A DNA stretch of 64,000 nucleotides from Hawksworthiomyces lignivorus (lineage: Eukaryota; Ascomycota; Sordariomycetes; Ophiostomatales; Ophiostomataceae): positions 124,001 to 188,000 of the forward strand of contig NTMA01000048.1 of NCBI GenBank assembly GCA_002917075.1. The letters are read 5' to 3'. The position numbers and the translations under genes are program-made. Of the stretch, positions 45,201 through 56,509 are shown piece by piece. The notes below the pieces were generated by a model. It saw nothing but the letters and a program-made list of their open reading frames with translations, did no database searches and had not been told where the DNA came from. The stretch's first letter is position 1; the number at the start of each line of letters is the position of its first letter.

Positions 45201-47011
45201 GTTAAACGGAGTGGTCTCAATTGGAGGGTGGCTGCTGACGTTCTCTCGTCGTATCGCCTCCGATCCTTCAGACCTTGATCCATCTCACTGTCCACAGAGC
45301 CAAGGCCTGAAGGTGCTCTGTGAGCGAATAGTGATGCCTGATTGTTCTCCTCACTCATCGGGATGCTATTTCATGTACGTTACACTGCATTTTTGTTTCC
45401 GTCTGACTTGTATTAGAAGTTGTTTGGCTCACAAAAATGCCGCCAGTTGTAGAGCTGCTTCAAGGACGCTTTTGGTTTAATTTTTCATTTCCGTTACCCC
45501 AGTTCCCTCCAAGTTTTCTCTTCTATGACATGTTCATTTTCTCGTGAAGAGCCTCTGCTGTGATTTTATTCTTTCCTTCCTGGCCCATTACACAGAGAGG
45601 AAATAGAGACTTTTTTTTTTGCTTTATCATTTCTTTTTGCTGTTTCTTTTTATTGCTTCTGCATTTTCATTCCTGATACTCACTAAATTCCTTGTTTTAC
45701 CTGCGATTTGCCTCGGTCCGCTTGGGGTGCCTATTCCGCCTTGTCTCTCCCCAGTCCAGCCCCCGTCTGTACTGTCGATGCACCGTATCCTCAAATGAGA
45801 ATCCAAAACGAGGACGCCACGATTTATTTATTGTCCTACATTCACCAACTGTCCATTTTCTTGACTCGAGAGTGGGAATCCGGCCGAAAAACCCATGTCT
45901 TCACCGCTGCCGCAGCGCCTCCTCTCCCTGCTTTTATGCACTTCGGGATTTCTTTACCTTGTACACCTGTGCTCCAAGCCCTTTGATGCCTTTATTTATT
46001 AGCAAACATTTTCTGCAAGCGAGCGCCGTGGCGTTTCTACTTGCCCTTTTTGGAGTTCTTGTTCGGTTACCTCAAAATTCCTCGAAGAAAGTAATGAGCG
46101 GGCAAAGAAGCTCACAGCCTTCTCACACCATAAGACCAACTTCAAGGCTTGATTCCTCGGCCCTATCGCCAGCAACTATAATCGTAAGAGTTGTTGGTAC
46201 GAGATTCCGCTCCCGTGACAACTTACAGCCACCACCTTCATCGCAGCTGCACTATTCGGCTCGATCTTTATTTCGTGTTGGTTTCGTTCTTTTTATCTAA
46301 GTAATCTGCGAAGCAGTACGGTGTGGATATTCTCATTCCTATTTACGATTACTTCCTTTTCGTTTGAGAGCTTGCCAAGTAATCCAGATCTCCTCCGAGT
46401 TAGCTGTATCTCAAAGTACTTATACGGTCCTGTTTCCCATTATGACTTCCCAAGACATGGTCTTCTTTCACTGATTATATTGCTTTATTATATGCAATGA
46501 ATATTCAAAGATAGAAAGAGACTTAATCGGATACCGTTGCCTGCTTCCATACCAGATCAGACTTGATTCTTTCAAGTGAACGGATACCTACAGCCTTCTG
46601 TGTGGTGTTTGTTAATTTGGGCGGCGCCGGCTTTATTAACTTTGTGTCTCTCTGGTTATTGCATTCTTATTCTTTGATTTTACTATCCCGTCTATTTCGC
46701 TTCATACAGAGTGATTAGACGAACCTGGTACGTCAAATCTGTCGCGATACAGCACCTTGTGCTCAAGTAATTTTGGCCACAGAAATTTCTTCCTCCTCTG
46801 TTCCCCCCTCGACTTTCTATTTACACACTGCATTCTCTGCGTCTTCGATTGAGGTTCTGTTTATACTGGTCTTATATGTCAAAGACTATCGGCATTAGCT
46901 TGTGAATGGTCACTAGCTTCGTGTTGATTCCTAACATTTCTTTCATCTATTTCTATTTACGTCACCACTTTTATTATTTCCCCTCTTTTCTATTATTTTA
47001 AACTAACAACC
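42285..47011. other. 4.7-kb AT-rich intergenic region
   Basis: Between two plus-strand genes. It contains a 22-T tract (44118-44139) followed by more T and A runs, and an AT-rich block of roughly 1 kb (44.1-45.1 kb) that may be repeat-derived. No splice-joined gene was found. The last 1.3 kb, pyrimidine-rich, probably carries the GPCR promoter and 5' leader. Confidence 0.5.
44118..44172. repeat. poly-T / poly-A tract
   Basis: Twenty-two T residues, a short break, eleven more T residues and then an A run. The arrangement could fold back as an A:T hairpin, or mark the A-rich end of an old inserted sequence. Confidence 0.8.
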
Positions 47012-49186
47012 ATGGAAGATGACGAACTGCCGGCCATGCAACTCAAGGAAGACCAGGCGAAGGTCATTGTCGGCCTTGAGAGAGCCGGAGCGGGCTTGTC
47101 CTTGATCGGCATTTTTCTCATTATTATTACCTTTGCGTTCCTAAAGAGGCTCCGTACCGTACCAAACACGTTTATACTATTTGCGTCAATTGCCAATATT
47201 GGAGCCAGTATCGCCAGCCTAATCGGGTTGTCGGGCATTGCTGAAGGGGCTCAGAGCGCACTGTGTCGTGCCCAAGCCTTTTTGCTGGAAATGCAAGTTG
47301 TTGGACCCACGACGTCAGAATAGGGCTTCTTGGCTCTGGATCAATGATTAAGGCAAAGGCTAATAAGAAATAGGTTTATGCAATCGGACGCTTGGTGGTC
47401 GCTTGCTATGGCATTTAACGTTTTCCTTGTCTTCTTTCACTCGGCGAATCCTGCGACATTCCGGCGATATCTTTGGGCCTACAGTTTGGTCTGCTTTGGA
47501 TGTCCAATGATACCAGCTATTGTCTGCCTATATGTAAAGAATGCTGCGGACGGCTCAATCTATGGTGATGCAACGGTACGTGTGCTCCACGCATCTACTG
47601 AAAGATAAGAATCTAGTCTGATTTCTCCTAGCTGTGGTGCTGGATCGGAGACAAATGGAACTCCCTACGCATCTTCTCCTACTACATGCCTATCTGGGCG
47701 TGCATCTTTTTTTCTGCAGTCATTTACATTGCTGTCGGATATCATGTCTTCCACCAGCGCAACCAGCTGCGTAACCTTTCCCTTAGTAACCCAGCAAAAG
47801 ATACTTTAAGCTCCGAGGTAAGAGACTCGGCCGAGAAGGTAGTTGCCGCCCATCACTGTGATAGCTTTCGTGGATCTATTTAACTGGGCTAATGTGCGCC
47901 GCGGTATTTTCGTACAGAATTTGACCAGTCCGCAGCCTGTATTCTATGGCACTGTTGTGACAGAGGTACAGATTACTACCGATATTCGTGAAACGGCTGC
48001 CTCGGATGGTCACACACCACCTTTAACACCTCTCGGCTCGCCCGCACAGTGTCCTTGGAATGATGGCCCGTTTCCTCAGGTAGCCACAAACAACAGTCAC
48101 CATCATGATGGGTTGTACATTCAAAATTCCACCATTGATGAAGAACTCGGCAACTTCCCCTCCTCTCCACCTGCTATCTATGGAGCCGGCGGCTCAGATA
48201 ATGTGTGCCATGGGAGATCAACAACGATTATCTCCTCGCCGCCTCCGATAGCGCCTTACGAACCTCGACGGTTCTCGCGATTTAATCAGCGTCGACAGAA
48301 ACAGCAGCAAGAGCGCCATGGCATGCCGGCAGGAAGCCCTTATCAGCTGCAACCTCAGAGGTCTCACGCAAGGCGCAGCGAACAGCACAGATATCACCCG
48401 CCGCCGCCGCAGCAGGAGCTGTCTATCCCGCAGCGCCTCCGTCGTGCTGCGCACTATTTCGTCAAAAAGCTCCGTCACATGGATCCCGTCAAGCTGGCAT
48501 ATCTCCGCACGTCCTTCGTGTTTGCTATCTCTGTACTGGTCACCTGGACGCCGAGCTCCATCAACCGCGTATATGCGCTGATCTATCCAACGCGCAACAA
48601 CTACGGACTCAACATTGCTAGCGCGGCTGTGTTGCCTCTGCAAGGTGTCTGGAATGCCGTAATCTACTTCACGACCAGTTGGGCGCTATTCAAAGACGAG
48701 CTATCTCGGGTGTGCTACCGGTCCCGCTGGCTGCGGAGACTGTATGCGGGTACGCGCCTGGACGGCAGCGGCTTGGCTGATCGTGGACGCGTCCGCGGTG
48801 CTGCCCCTTTTGCTGAGGGCCGTAGAGGTGCAGATGGAAGAGCTGCCGGGAAGGCTGTGGAGACCTGTGCGGAAGTTGGCACTGCTGCTGGCATAGCTCC
48901 TCAAGGATGTCATCATGCCACAGCATCAGGTTTGTCCGGTCATGGCTCCTTGGCTACCGGTCAAGGACGGCAGCATCGTTCGAATCTAGACGCCGACTAC
49001 GTTATAGACAGTGACGACGACGATGAAGGAGGCGACGATGTGCTCGGTGGTCCTTTCGGAGCTAACTCGCTGCGGCTTAAATCCCGTGTAAGTCCCAATG
49101 TGGGCACCGATGTGGAGCTCCAACCCCATGTCCCGCCAAAGTACGGGACCGTCCGAATCCAAAAAGGAGGCCAGTTGGACCTCTGA
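47012..49186 (+). CDS. cAMP-receptor-like G-protein-coupled receptor
   Basis: A seven-helix plasma-membrane receptor of the fungal class related to Dictyostelium cAMP receptors; ligand unknown. Four exons, 47012-47292, 47374-47575, 47632-47817 and 47918-49186, give 645 aa. Helices, approximate: 1 (SLIGIFLIIITFAF, 30-44), 2 (TFILFASIANIGASIASLIG, 52-71), 3 (DAWWSLAMAFNVFLVFFHS, 99-117), 4 (YLWAYSLVCFGCPMIPAIVC, 125-144), 5 (YYMPIWACIFFSAVIYIAVG, 178-197), 6 (LRTSFVFAISVLVTWTPSS, 417-435) and 7 (ASAAVLPLQGVWNAVIYFTT, 455-475). The third cytoplasmic loop is about 200 residues, polar and Gln/Pro/His-rich. The cytoplasmic tail is about 165 residues with an acidic DSDDDDEGGDD run. Intron 1 begins GCAAGT (a GC-AG intron); only this join gives the family-like LLEMFMQSDAWW. 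Confidence 0.88.
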
Positions 49187-49750
49187 TTGGATGGGGTTTA
49201 CCGTAGCTACCATTTCTGAGTCCCCTTAGCTTTTGTTATCTCGGTATTCGATTATTTCTCTTCATGTCTGGCCTTCACAAGTTGGATTTGTACTGTATGT
49301 CTTCATGTTTTAATGATTCAAAATAACCATCTATAGCTATGTCTCGTACGCTTATCGTGTATTACTCTTTTGAACATTTGATAGCAAATGTGGGCTATGT
49401 TCTGTTCTTTTAATCTAACTTTTAATTCGACATGACGTAAGAAGTAGAGGTAAAAACATTCATATATGCATGGTATCATATAATGTGGATATCAAATACT
49501 CGTTCTCCCTCTGAATCACCTCCCAACTTCACTATCTTCTAAAATAAAAAGACAACTAAAGAGTAGTTCGAAATATAAGAAATTTGCAGTCACTTCTGAG
49601 ATGAAGATATCTCTTCTCTCGGCTTCCTATTTCTTCTCCTAGCCCAATAATTAATATGCTCCTAACAATTTCTGCTTGTAGTTGATAATTATCTCTAACT
49701 GCACCTTATGCTCCTATCATTTTAGGTATTTGCTTAATTATATCTCACAG
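49187..49750. other. convergent 3' region GPCR / HET
   Basis: A 564-nt AT-rich spacer between convergent genes, holding their 3' UTRs. No coding sequence is seen. Confidence 0.5.
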
Positions 49751-51823
49751 TCAAGTGATATTGGACAATTTTCCCCGCCAACGTCTTTCTTTCAGAGGCA
49801 TCTTAAATTCCCCGCCAAACCAGTTGCTCTCATTCGATGCCGCACTGCTTACAGCACGATCAGCCGCTGCAGCAGCCTCTGATTTTAAAGTAGAGTAGAG
49901 CAGCTGCATTGGCGTTTTTTCCGAATTGGAGCGCTGTAGATGTTTGAAGCGAAGGTCGTCTTCTTCTAGGGACGATTTGGTAAGGCCGATCGATGGCTGG
50001 GAGCCTCTTGCCGAGCCGTTGAGGCGCGAGCCGCCCAGTTCGTTCATTTCAAAGTGGCAAAAGAGGGCACCTTTTGCAGAATAGCGCCATGATAAGACCT
50101 CCCTGACAGCGCTGGATCCGCACCATGAGCCGAAGTACTCCGCCGAAAGGTCGTCTAGCACAGGCTTCAGCGATGCTTCCGTCCACTGTGGTGGATCGGG
50201 GTGCGGCCAGTCTCCGACGTCGACGTGCCAGTCCATCTTCAGGACCGGGCCCTTGGCGCGAGAAGGGATGCTAAAACCGTTCGATGCCGCTGGATTCGGG
50301 CTGCTTGGCGCAGCGCGGCTGGAGCGGCCGCCGACAAGCACGTGAAACGATTCCGACGTTGCTGTCTTGCCGGTCAAGATGACCGCACCCTGCGCGTCCG
50401 GCACATAATCGCTGACTTTGATGGCGCTGTGGAAAAAGACAAATTCCATCCCGGAGGATATGATGGGCAGCCGCTCAATATCCACCGGCTTGCTAAAGGT
50501 CAGGAAGATGACCGGGGCCTTGTCGACGTTGTCCATATCGACGGAGCGGGCGCTGAGTTTCTGGTCAAGCAGAGTCGCGGCACCGCTGGGCTGGGCATTG
50601 CGGCAGTCGACAAAGATTTGCGTCCGAGACTGGATCAGATTGCTTGGAATCTCCGTCACCAGCAGTTTGGTAGACAACCGGATATAATGGTTGCCCTGAA
50701 GTCGGTGCAGTGGCACGAGAACGCGGGAGAAGCGGTCTTTTGAGGTTCTGCGGTGGCCGACATCCAACACGGCACATGCACCCCTAGCCGTGTAGAGAAT
50801 TGGAAGAGAGATGCTCAAGCCAAAGTTGGTGACCGAGTATGGGCTGAGCGTGCTTGCCGAGGTGCTTGCGATATCAGATTCGCCAAATTTAGAGAAGTAC
50901 AACTTGGAGTTGCAAAACACGCTCGGATGGGGTGCGAGGATGCTTGTCCACTGCTTGAGCTCATTCAGACGGTGGTTGTCGATGCTGTTGCCGTACAGCT
51001 CCCGATCCTCGTGGAGATGCTGTTCTACTTCGCTTCCGTTGTCCAAGCTCTTGTTTGCTTGCCAGCAGAAGATGGTCTGGTCGTTCGAAACGCGGATGAT
51101 CTCCTCCTGCAGGCGCAAAAAAGCACGGTGCCCTTCGCCATAGAGAAGGGCCATGTGGATGCCGAATATACCAAGCATGCAGTATGCGATGTCTTCGATA
51201 CGTGTCGTCTTTCGTCTTGCCATCCACGACATGCGGTATGCGACACTGGCGGTGTGCACCATTTCAGGCCGCATGACATAGTCCTTGTCGATGGATGTGA
51301 TTTCACTAATGTTATTTCTCTGATCTACCTTTGTGCCGAGGAGAAGCCACTCAGAGGAGTAAAAGATGACCTTGGTCGGCGCAAGCAGTTCCTGAAGCGT
51401 CCAGCCGCGAGTGAACCACAGGCTTTTCCTAAATGCATTCTCGACTGTCAGGTCGGCCATGTACTGCTTGGATTCTTGGTCGCGAATGCTCTCCGGCACA
51501 GAAACGTCTGCCAGATATACGTAGCAGACTTGAGCATCTCGATACCATGCAAACATAGAATTGATGGCCTCAGACAGCTCTGAGCTGCTCGTCTTGTCAA
51601 TGCAGTTAGTGTCGACCCAGGCGTATTGAAAGCCATCTTTTGCTGCTTGTTGGCAGGCGAGCTCAATTTTCCGGAAGCCTTTTTTCTTTCGTGCCGATTT
51701 CAAGTCCTTCCAATCATTGAAGGTAACTTCATCGTCTCCCCATGTGTGAGAAAGAATTGCATAAGGAGGGATATCAATAAAACGCTCCACAAGAGCATAT
51801 GTCTTCGTGTTGATGAGCCTCAT
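49751..51823 (-). CDS. HET-domain (heterokaryon incompatibility) protein, 690 aa
   Basis: A member of the fungal HET superfamily, whose TIR-related domain triggers programmed cell death in vegetative incompatibility. It is a single exon from ATG 51823 (MRLINTKTYALVERFIDIPP). The three HET blocks are clear: YAILSHTWGDDEVTFNDW (about 22-39), KIELACQQAAKDGFQYAWVD followed by TNCIDKTSSSELSEAINSMF, and WFTRGWTLQELLAPTKVIFY. The subtype continues IEDIAYCMLGIFGIHMALLY and GEGHRAFLRLQEEI, typical of HET-E/HET-D-like and HET-only proteins. The C-terminal 400 residues contain no NACHT or WD repeats; they look beta-rich (LSISLPILYTARGACAVLDV) and then Ser-rich. It is divergent from the coiled-coil gene across 1.1 kb. 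It may be an incompatibility gene or a paralogue of unknown role. Confidence 0.9.
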   Translation of the reverse strand: MRLINTKTYALVERFIDIPPYAILSHTWGDDEVTFNDWKDLKSARKKKGFRKIELACQQAAKDGFQYAWVDTNCIDKTSSSELSEAINSMFAWYRDAQVCYVYLADVSVPESIRDQESKQYMADLTVENAFRKSLWFTRGWTLQELLAPTKVIFYSSEWLLLGTKVDQRNNISEITSIDKDYVMRPEMVHTASVAYRMSWMARRKTTRIEDIAYCMLGIFGIHMALLYGEGHRAFLRLQEEIIRVSNDQTIFCWQANKSLDNGSEVEQHLHEDRELYGNSIDNHRLNELKQWTSILAPHPSVFCNSKLYFSKFGESDIASTSASTLSPYSVTNFGLSISLPILYTARGACAVLDVGHRRTSKDRFSRVLVPLHRLQGNHYIRLSTKLLVTEIPSNLIQSRTQIFVDCRNAQPSGAATLLDQKLSARSVDMDNVDKAPVIFLTFSKPVDIERLPIISSGMEFVFFHSAIKVSDYVPDAQGAVILTGKTATSESFHVLVGGRSSRAAPSSPNPAASNGFSIPSRAKGPVLKMDWHVDVGDWPHPDPPQWTEASLKPVLDDLSAEYFGSWCGSSAVREVLSWRYSAKGALFCHFEMNELGGSRLNGSARGSQPSIGLTKSSLEEDDLRFKHLQRSNSEKTPMQLLYSTLKSEAAAAADRAVSSAASNESNWFGGEFKMPLKERRWRGKLSNIT

Positions 51824-52918
51824 GGTAGCATAAATCTGTCACCCCTTTGACGACATGCCTCGATCATGTTTGCTCGACGCAGTGACAGAGATAAGAGAAA
51901 CACAGGCCATGGGCGGAGAACAAAGATATAGCGGAACGAACAGTCCCTGTTGGGCCAGATGCCCAACTGAAGTTGTCGCTGGGCACTGCGCGGCTGAGCA
52001 CCATTGGATGGCCTCGTTTGAGGAGGCACGCAAACCTCATCCTCCTTTATTGGCGGGATACGCTCCACTCACACCTGTCTAACGCCCACTCACGGCACAC
52101 CGGAGCAGACCTAGCCAGGCTGACAATCTCTCCGTTACCCTTTGCGGCGTGGGATGTTCGTTTCCTGGCTTGCGCAAGAAATAATGGAGGAATCCCGCAA
52201 CCGACCCCGCAAGCTGCGTGTCAAGCCTTGTCTCTGAAATCCAAGAAGACATGTCCCATTTCGTGGGAGTTTTCCCTTAACAATCCAATTCCTTGATCGA
52301 TTCAACTTGGCTCTACATTCATCAACGACTCATAGTTGCATTTACCACAGCCTCATCAACAATATTCCCTAGCGATCAAATGTATAGTAATCGGTGATCA
52401 CCGCCATCTAAATAGGCGCAGGAATTTGCGCCCCCAGAAACCAGGTCCAGCGCGGAGGATCCAAAAGAGGCGAGGCGGTGCACATCCCCGTCCCGTCCAC
52501 ACTAAGTCGTTCTGCAACCCTATGGTGGGTGGTTGATTAATCGCAGCTGAACAAGTAAAAAGCAACTTTTATCATCACCATCACCATTTCTCATCGTCTA
52601 CCTGCCACTAACCAAATAAAATCATCAAAACGACATCAACAGTGCATTTTAGTAATAGCTATTTGCGGATGTTGATGCTTTGTCGCCAAAACGCATTCAA
52701 TTCCCGATCTTTTCGAAGCCTCGCGACATCTACGAACGCAGTACTCTTGACCCGCGCTATTTACGAAAAGACAAGGCCAAACATACATAATAACAGCTGC
52801 ATCTCACAGCGCCTGCTAATTGTGCAAGATTTATTCTATTTCCGTGACAAGGTAGTCATTTGCGGGAATATATCTGTCTCATGATTTCGGTTTGAGAGCT
52901 ACAATTCCGGGGCTCAGC
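51824..52918. promoter_or_regulatory. Divergent promoter HET gene / coiled-coil gene
   Basis: A 1.1-kb region between two divergently transcribed genes. It contains the sequences that start both transcripts, but no motif stands out. No additional gene is supported. Confidence 0.45.
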
Positions 52919-54016
52919 ATGAACCAGCCGTATAGCGGTTTATCGGTGCTTTTGCAAAACACGCCAGACGTCCGCCAGGCAGCGGCGACACCGCGGCGTA
53001 TTACCGGTGACCTGAACCTTAAGGAATTGAGCCTCGAGACATTTGTGGATCTCCTTGAGACCGGAGTTGGACAACAACGGCCAGTGGCCCAGGCCGAGCA
53101 GCTAGGCACTGAAGACCAGGTCACCAAGGTCGGCTTTCCGCCAGCGGTGATCAGCAAACTCGAACAGACGCTCGCCATGTCTCGATCTAGCAATGGCGAG
53201 TCATCACAGGAATCGAGCTACGTCATAGAGACGTCGAGCAATGGCACGAGTATCACAGGGACCGCCACCGACGACAATGGGCTCGCTTCGGAAAAGGCAA
53301 GGCACGCGGCCACCAAGCGAATTCTAGACACGACGGAGGGTCGCTTAGAAGAAGTGCAGAAAGAGCTGAAGAAGAAGAAAGAAGATCTAGAAGAGTTTCG
53401 CATCGACAAGGAGGATCTCAAGGAGAAGCTGAACGAGGCCGAACGCTACATCAAAGAGTTGCACGCGGAATTGGATTCATACGGGTCTTACAGGGAGGAG
53501 GCGGCACATAAGGCCGCAACCATAAAGAAACTTGAGAGCGACCTGGAAGCAGAAAAGGCGGCCCGCCGGGCTGTCATGTCCGACTTGGCCGAAAGCGAAC
53601 GACAGCGCCGCAAGACTATAGCGGAGAGCGGGGCCACGGAAGAGAAGCTCACGCAGTTCATTGCGTCGCTAGAGGACAAGTGCGCGCGTCTCACTACGGA
53701 TGTACATAACAGAGACGCGCAAATCGAAAGCGTCCGGAGGCGGCTCAAGGACACACTCCAAATGATTGCTGCGCGAGACGAGCAGCTCCAGCAGGTAGCA
53801 GTCGAAAAGAAGGAGTTGCAGATCATTAATTTCGATCTGGAGCACGAGCTCGAAGATACAACAGCGATGGTAGGGGAGACGATCATGGCGTTGAATGAGA
53901 GGATGGATCGTCTCATGGGATCTCGGCTTGCCATGAAGACAGCGAAGACTTCGAAGTTCCCGCCATTACATCAGTCCTACCCGCCACAACCCCCATCCCC
54001 CGGGCCGCCGTATTGA
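52919..54016 (+). CDS. Long coiled-coil protein, 365 aa
   Basis: A single-exon gene. The ATG at 52919 (MNQPYSGLSVLLQNTPDVRQ) is the first in frame; an ATG at 52881 is followed by a stop. Residues 1-110 are polar and carry LNLKELSLETFVDLLETGV. From about 130 to 325 the chain is continuous heptad-like, charged coiled coil (EEVQKELKKKKEDLEEFRID, KEDLKEKLNEAERYIKELHA, KKLESDLEAEKAARRAVMSD). The C-terminal end is Pro-rich (FPPLHQSYPPQPPSPGPPY). There is no signal peptide or membrane segment, so it is probably a cytoplasmic or nuclear scaffold. I recognise no family beyond the coiled coil. Confidence 0.75.
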   Translation: MNQPYSGLSVLLQNTPDVRQAAATPRRITGDLNLKELSLETFVDLLETGVGQQRPVAQAEQLGTEDQVTKVGFPPAVISKLEQTLAMSRSSNGESSQESSYVIETSSNGTSITGTATDDNGLASEKARHAATKRILDTTEGRLEEVQKELKKKKEDLEEFRIDKEDLKEKLNEAERYIKELHAELDSYGSYREEAAHKAATIKKLESDLEAEKAARRAVMSDLAESERQRRKTIAESGATEEKLTQFIASLEDKCARLTTDVHNRDAQIESVRRRLKDTLQMIAARDEQLQQVAVEKKELQIINFDLEHELEDTTAMVGETIMALNERMDRLMGSRLAMKTAKTSKFPPLHQSYPPQPPSPGPPY

Positions 54017-54587
54017 AGTTGTTCTTGTAGTTTTGATTGACTGTGGGAGGATTTTTTTTTTTTTGTATCACGTAAACTTTTACGCGACCTTACCACCAGA
54101 CATTCCATGTCCTCTAGGGAGACTTCTTGCACCTTATCGCATTCCCAGCACTTCAACCATGCAACGAGTCGGCGCATAAAATAGCAAGTTGATCCCCCTG
54201 GGTTTGATGATTCTTGTTGATACCCTCTCCTTTTATTCGTGTTGGTTCATTTAGGTCTGATTATTACAGTAGGTTATTATTTTTCTGTCTTTTTATCTCT
54301 CTTCGGGGAGGGTTTATCTTTCTATTTACTTTCCATATTGTATGGGTCGTGAGGTTTACTTCTCATTTGGAAATACGGAGGTTTTGTGTATGCCGATGTA
54401 TTCAAAGGCTGTTTCTTCTGGGATGGCATGCGACTTATGTTTGGTTTGTATACAGCTTCAGGACGTTTTATGACATCACGATACGTGGAAGGATATGCTT
54501 GGGTTTGATTTTACCATATATGACCAGGTTTATGAAATAATGTACATATTGGTTTCTATTATGCTATTTACGTTCCGTGCTCTTCTA
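54017..54587. other. convergent 3' region
   Basis: A 571-nt T-rich spacer between the convergent coiled-coil gene and the 359-aa orphan, holding their 3' UTRs. No gene is seen. Confidence 0.5.
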
Positions 54588-55667
54588 TCAGCTTGGCCCT
54601 TCCTCATCCGTGACGCTCGAAGGCGTACCTAGCTCGACCCACGACCCAGAAGCAGATGCAGCCACTGAAATCAAGTCATCGTCGGTGATAACAACATACT
54701 CAGAGGGTTTCATATCTAACAGCCACTTGTGATCAATTCGATAGCGGTCCTTGTCGCAGCTGTAGTCGTTGTCTTTTCCTCTTTGCCCTTCAGAGACAGT
54801 TCCGACCGCAGCTAAGCGAGACAACACTTCTGTGCTGCTTTGGTCCTTCTCTTTTATATCCTCTCCCACCCCTTCCTGCAGCGGTGCTGGTGTCGCAGCG
54901 CCACGGTTCGCCGCCCGCCCGCCCTTCTGGTTTTTCGCTGCTACATGGCGCACCGAGTAGAGCGGCTCCGCATGGCGGATGGCATCCAAGCTCTCTGGCT
55001 GGAACAACAGGGAGGCATGATCGGGGGCGGATAATGGGGTGGAGGTGTGATGTGAAAAAGGTGTGAAAGCGGCACTGTCGGTGTCGTCCTGACCGTGGCA
55101 GAGCTGGCTGATCTGGCATAAGGCAACCATCAGCTCTCCGTCGGAGAGCCATGGGTCGAGTTTTGGCTCCGGAGTTGCCTCCAGCGATGGAGCTTGCTGG
55201 ATCCCGGTTGATTCTGTGTCGCTGCCGTGGTTGTCATTAATAAGGCGGTCGACGCCGCGCGCTTCAGTCTCGCCCGGCAGCTGCATGCGGACCCGCGCCA
55301 GCAGGGCGAATTCATCTAGTGTAGTCTCCTCGATCGCGTGTCCTTTGCAGCTGCGCTTGCTGCCGGCTGTGCCACGGCAGCCGCTCTGCTTACCGTGCAG
55401 CGGGTATGTCCGCCAACCCACGACGGGCAGGCCGTCTTCGAGCGAGTTGTAAGACGGCGAGTGTCGTCGATCCTGGTCGTAGCATCTGTGTGCCGCATCT
55501 TCCACCGGAATAGGCAGTACGGCGACTAGGCGCCGGGTTTGCAACTTGAGCCCCTCGTGCACGCTCAGGTCGAAGACCATGCGCAACTTGCGGGGCCGGA
55601 AGATGCAGCCTTCCTTGGTCTGGACGCGAACAATGTAGCCGCGGAAACCATTTTGCCGGCGCCCCAT
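54588..55667 (-). CDS. Uncharacterised intronless protein, 359 aa
   Basis: A single open frame from ATG 55667, GC-rich and coding-like, convergent with the coiled-coil gene. The N-terminal 35 residues (MGRRQNGFRGYIVRVQTKEG, RPRKLRMVFDLSVHEG) are basic. The rest is polar, with Ser/Thr/Asp/Glu-rich disordered stretches and a few possible folded segments (IEETTLDEFALLARVRMQL, DGELMVALCQISQLCHGQ, HKWLLDMKPSEYVVITDDDL). It has no signal peptide, membrane span or recognised domain. The acidic C-terminus (GSWVELGTPSSVTDEEGPS) could be regulatory. It is probably a lineage-restricted gene. Confidence 0.6.
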   Translation of the reverse strand: MGRRQNGFRGYIVRVQTKEGCIFRPRKLRMVFDLSVHEGLKLQTRRLVAVLPIPVEDAAHRCYDQDRRHSPSYNSLEDGLPVVGWRTYPLHGKQSGCRGTAGSKRSCKGHAIEETTLDEFALLARVRMQLPGETEARGVDRLINDNHGSDTESTGIQQAPSLEATPEPKLDPWLSDGELMVALCQISQLCHGQDDTDSAAFTPFSHHTSTPLSAPDHASLLFQPESLDAIRHAEPLYSVRHVAAKNQKGGRAANRGAATPAPLQEGVGEDIKEKDQSSTEVLSRLAAVGTVSEGQRGKDNDYSCDKDRYRIDHKWLLDMKPSEYVVITDDDLISVAASASGSWVELGTPSSVTDEEGPS

Positions 55668-56509
55668 GTATCTCGTGTGTCAAATATGAAAACGATGCTC
55701 TTTCTCAATATACTAAATGCTGTATTGTGAGAAATGCACAATATCCACTGCACATACTGAGACAGTCTGAAGCGCGGAGATCTGCCCTGCTGAACAACCA
55801 ATTTGATCTGACTGTTCTGTCCTTTTGGTTTGGTATTTTGGTATTCTCGTTTTTCTGTCTTCTAGGCACGTTTAAATACTCAGCGGAGTGAAGTTCTGAA
55901 AGGATAGAAAGTATTGGATTGAAGCCGGTCCATGCAACCATTGTCGCCCAACAAGGCTGTGCTATCGGGTTGACTCACTGGGGAAGCACTAGAAGACGCA
56001 GCCGTGCCTGATTGAGCGTATGGTGGTTTAGCGCGTTCCCTATTACTGTCTCGCCTATTTTCTCACCCCTTATTGTGCGAGGCTGTGACTGGCCAACGCA
56101 TCTCATCAGGTCAGCCAGAGCCCAACCAAAAAGTCTGCCTTGTACCCGATTCAGAAAGTGAGTCTAATGAACCGCAATGATGGATTTTTCTTTTCTTTTC
56201 TTTCTTTTTTCTTTGGCAACAAACAGCTAGAATATTTGCGTCTTGATTATGGCCATGTCAGATAAACATTAAAATGCACTCTATTGATCAGGTCATCCTT
56301 CTTATTTCGCCTTGTCGTGTGAGCCTAATGACAAGGCACAGGAGAATCAGCTGGAGCTCCAAATGACGCACAATGCATCATGTGAACTCTGACGAGCGTA
56401 TCTTCATTCCTCTCATTTTTTTGGTTTTGTTTTCAACCCACTTCCTTTCTAAATTGGATTTCCAACGAGGAAACAACCATACTCCTTAGTATCTTGTTGT
56501 ACTCGAATG

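Noticed and set aside
52892..52918. Nine-residue upstream extension of the coiled-coil protein
   Set aside because: It begins with TTG; the first usable ATG is at 52919.
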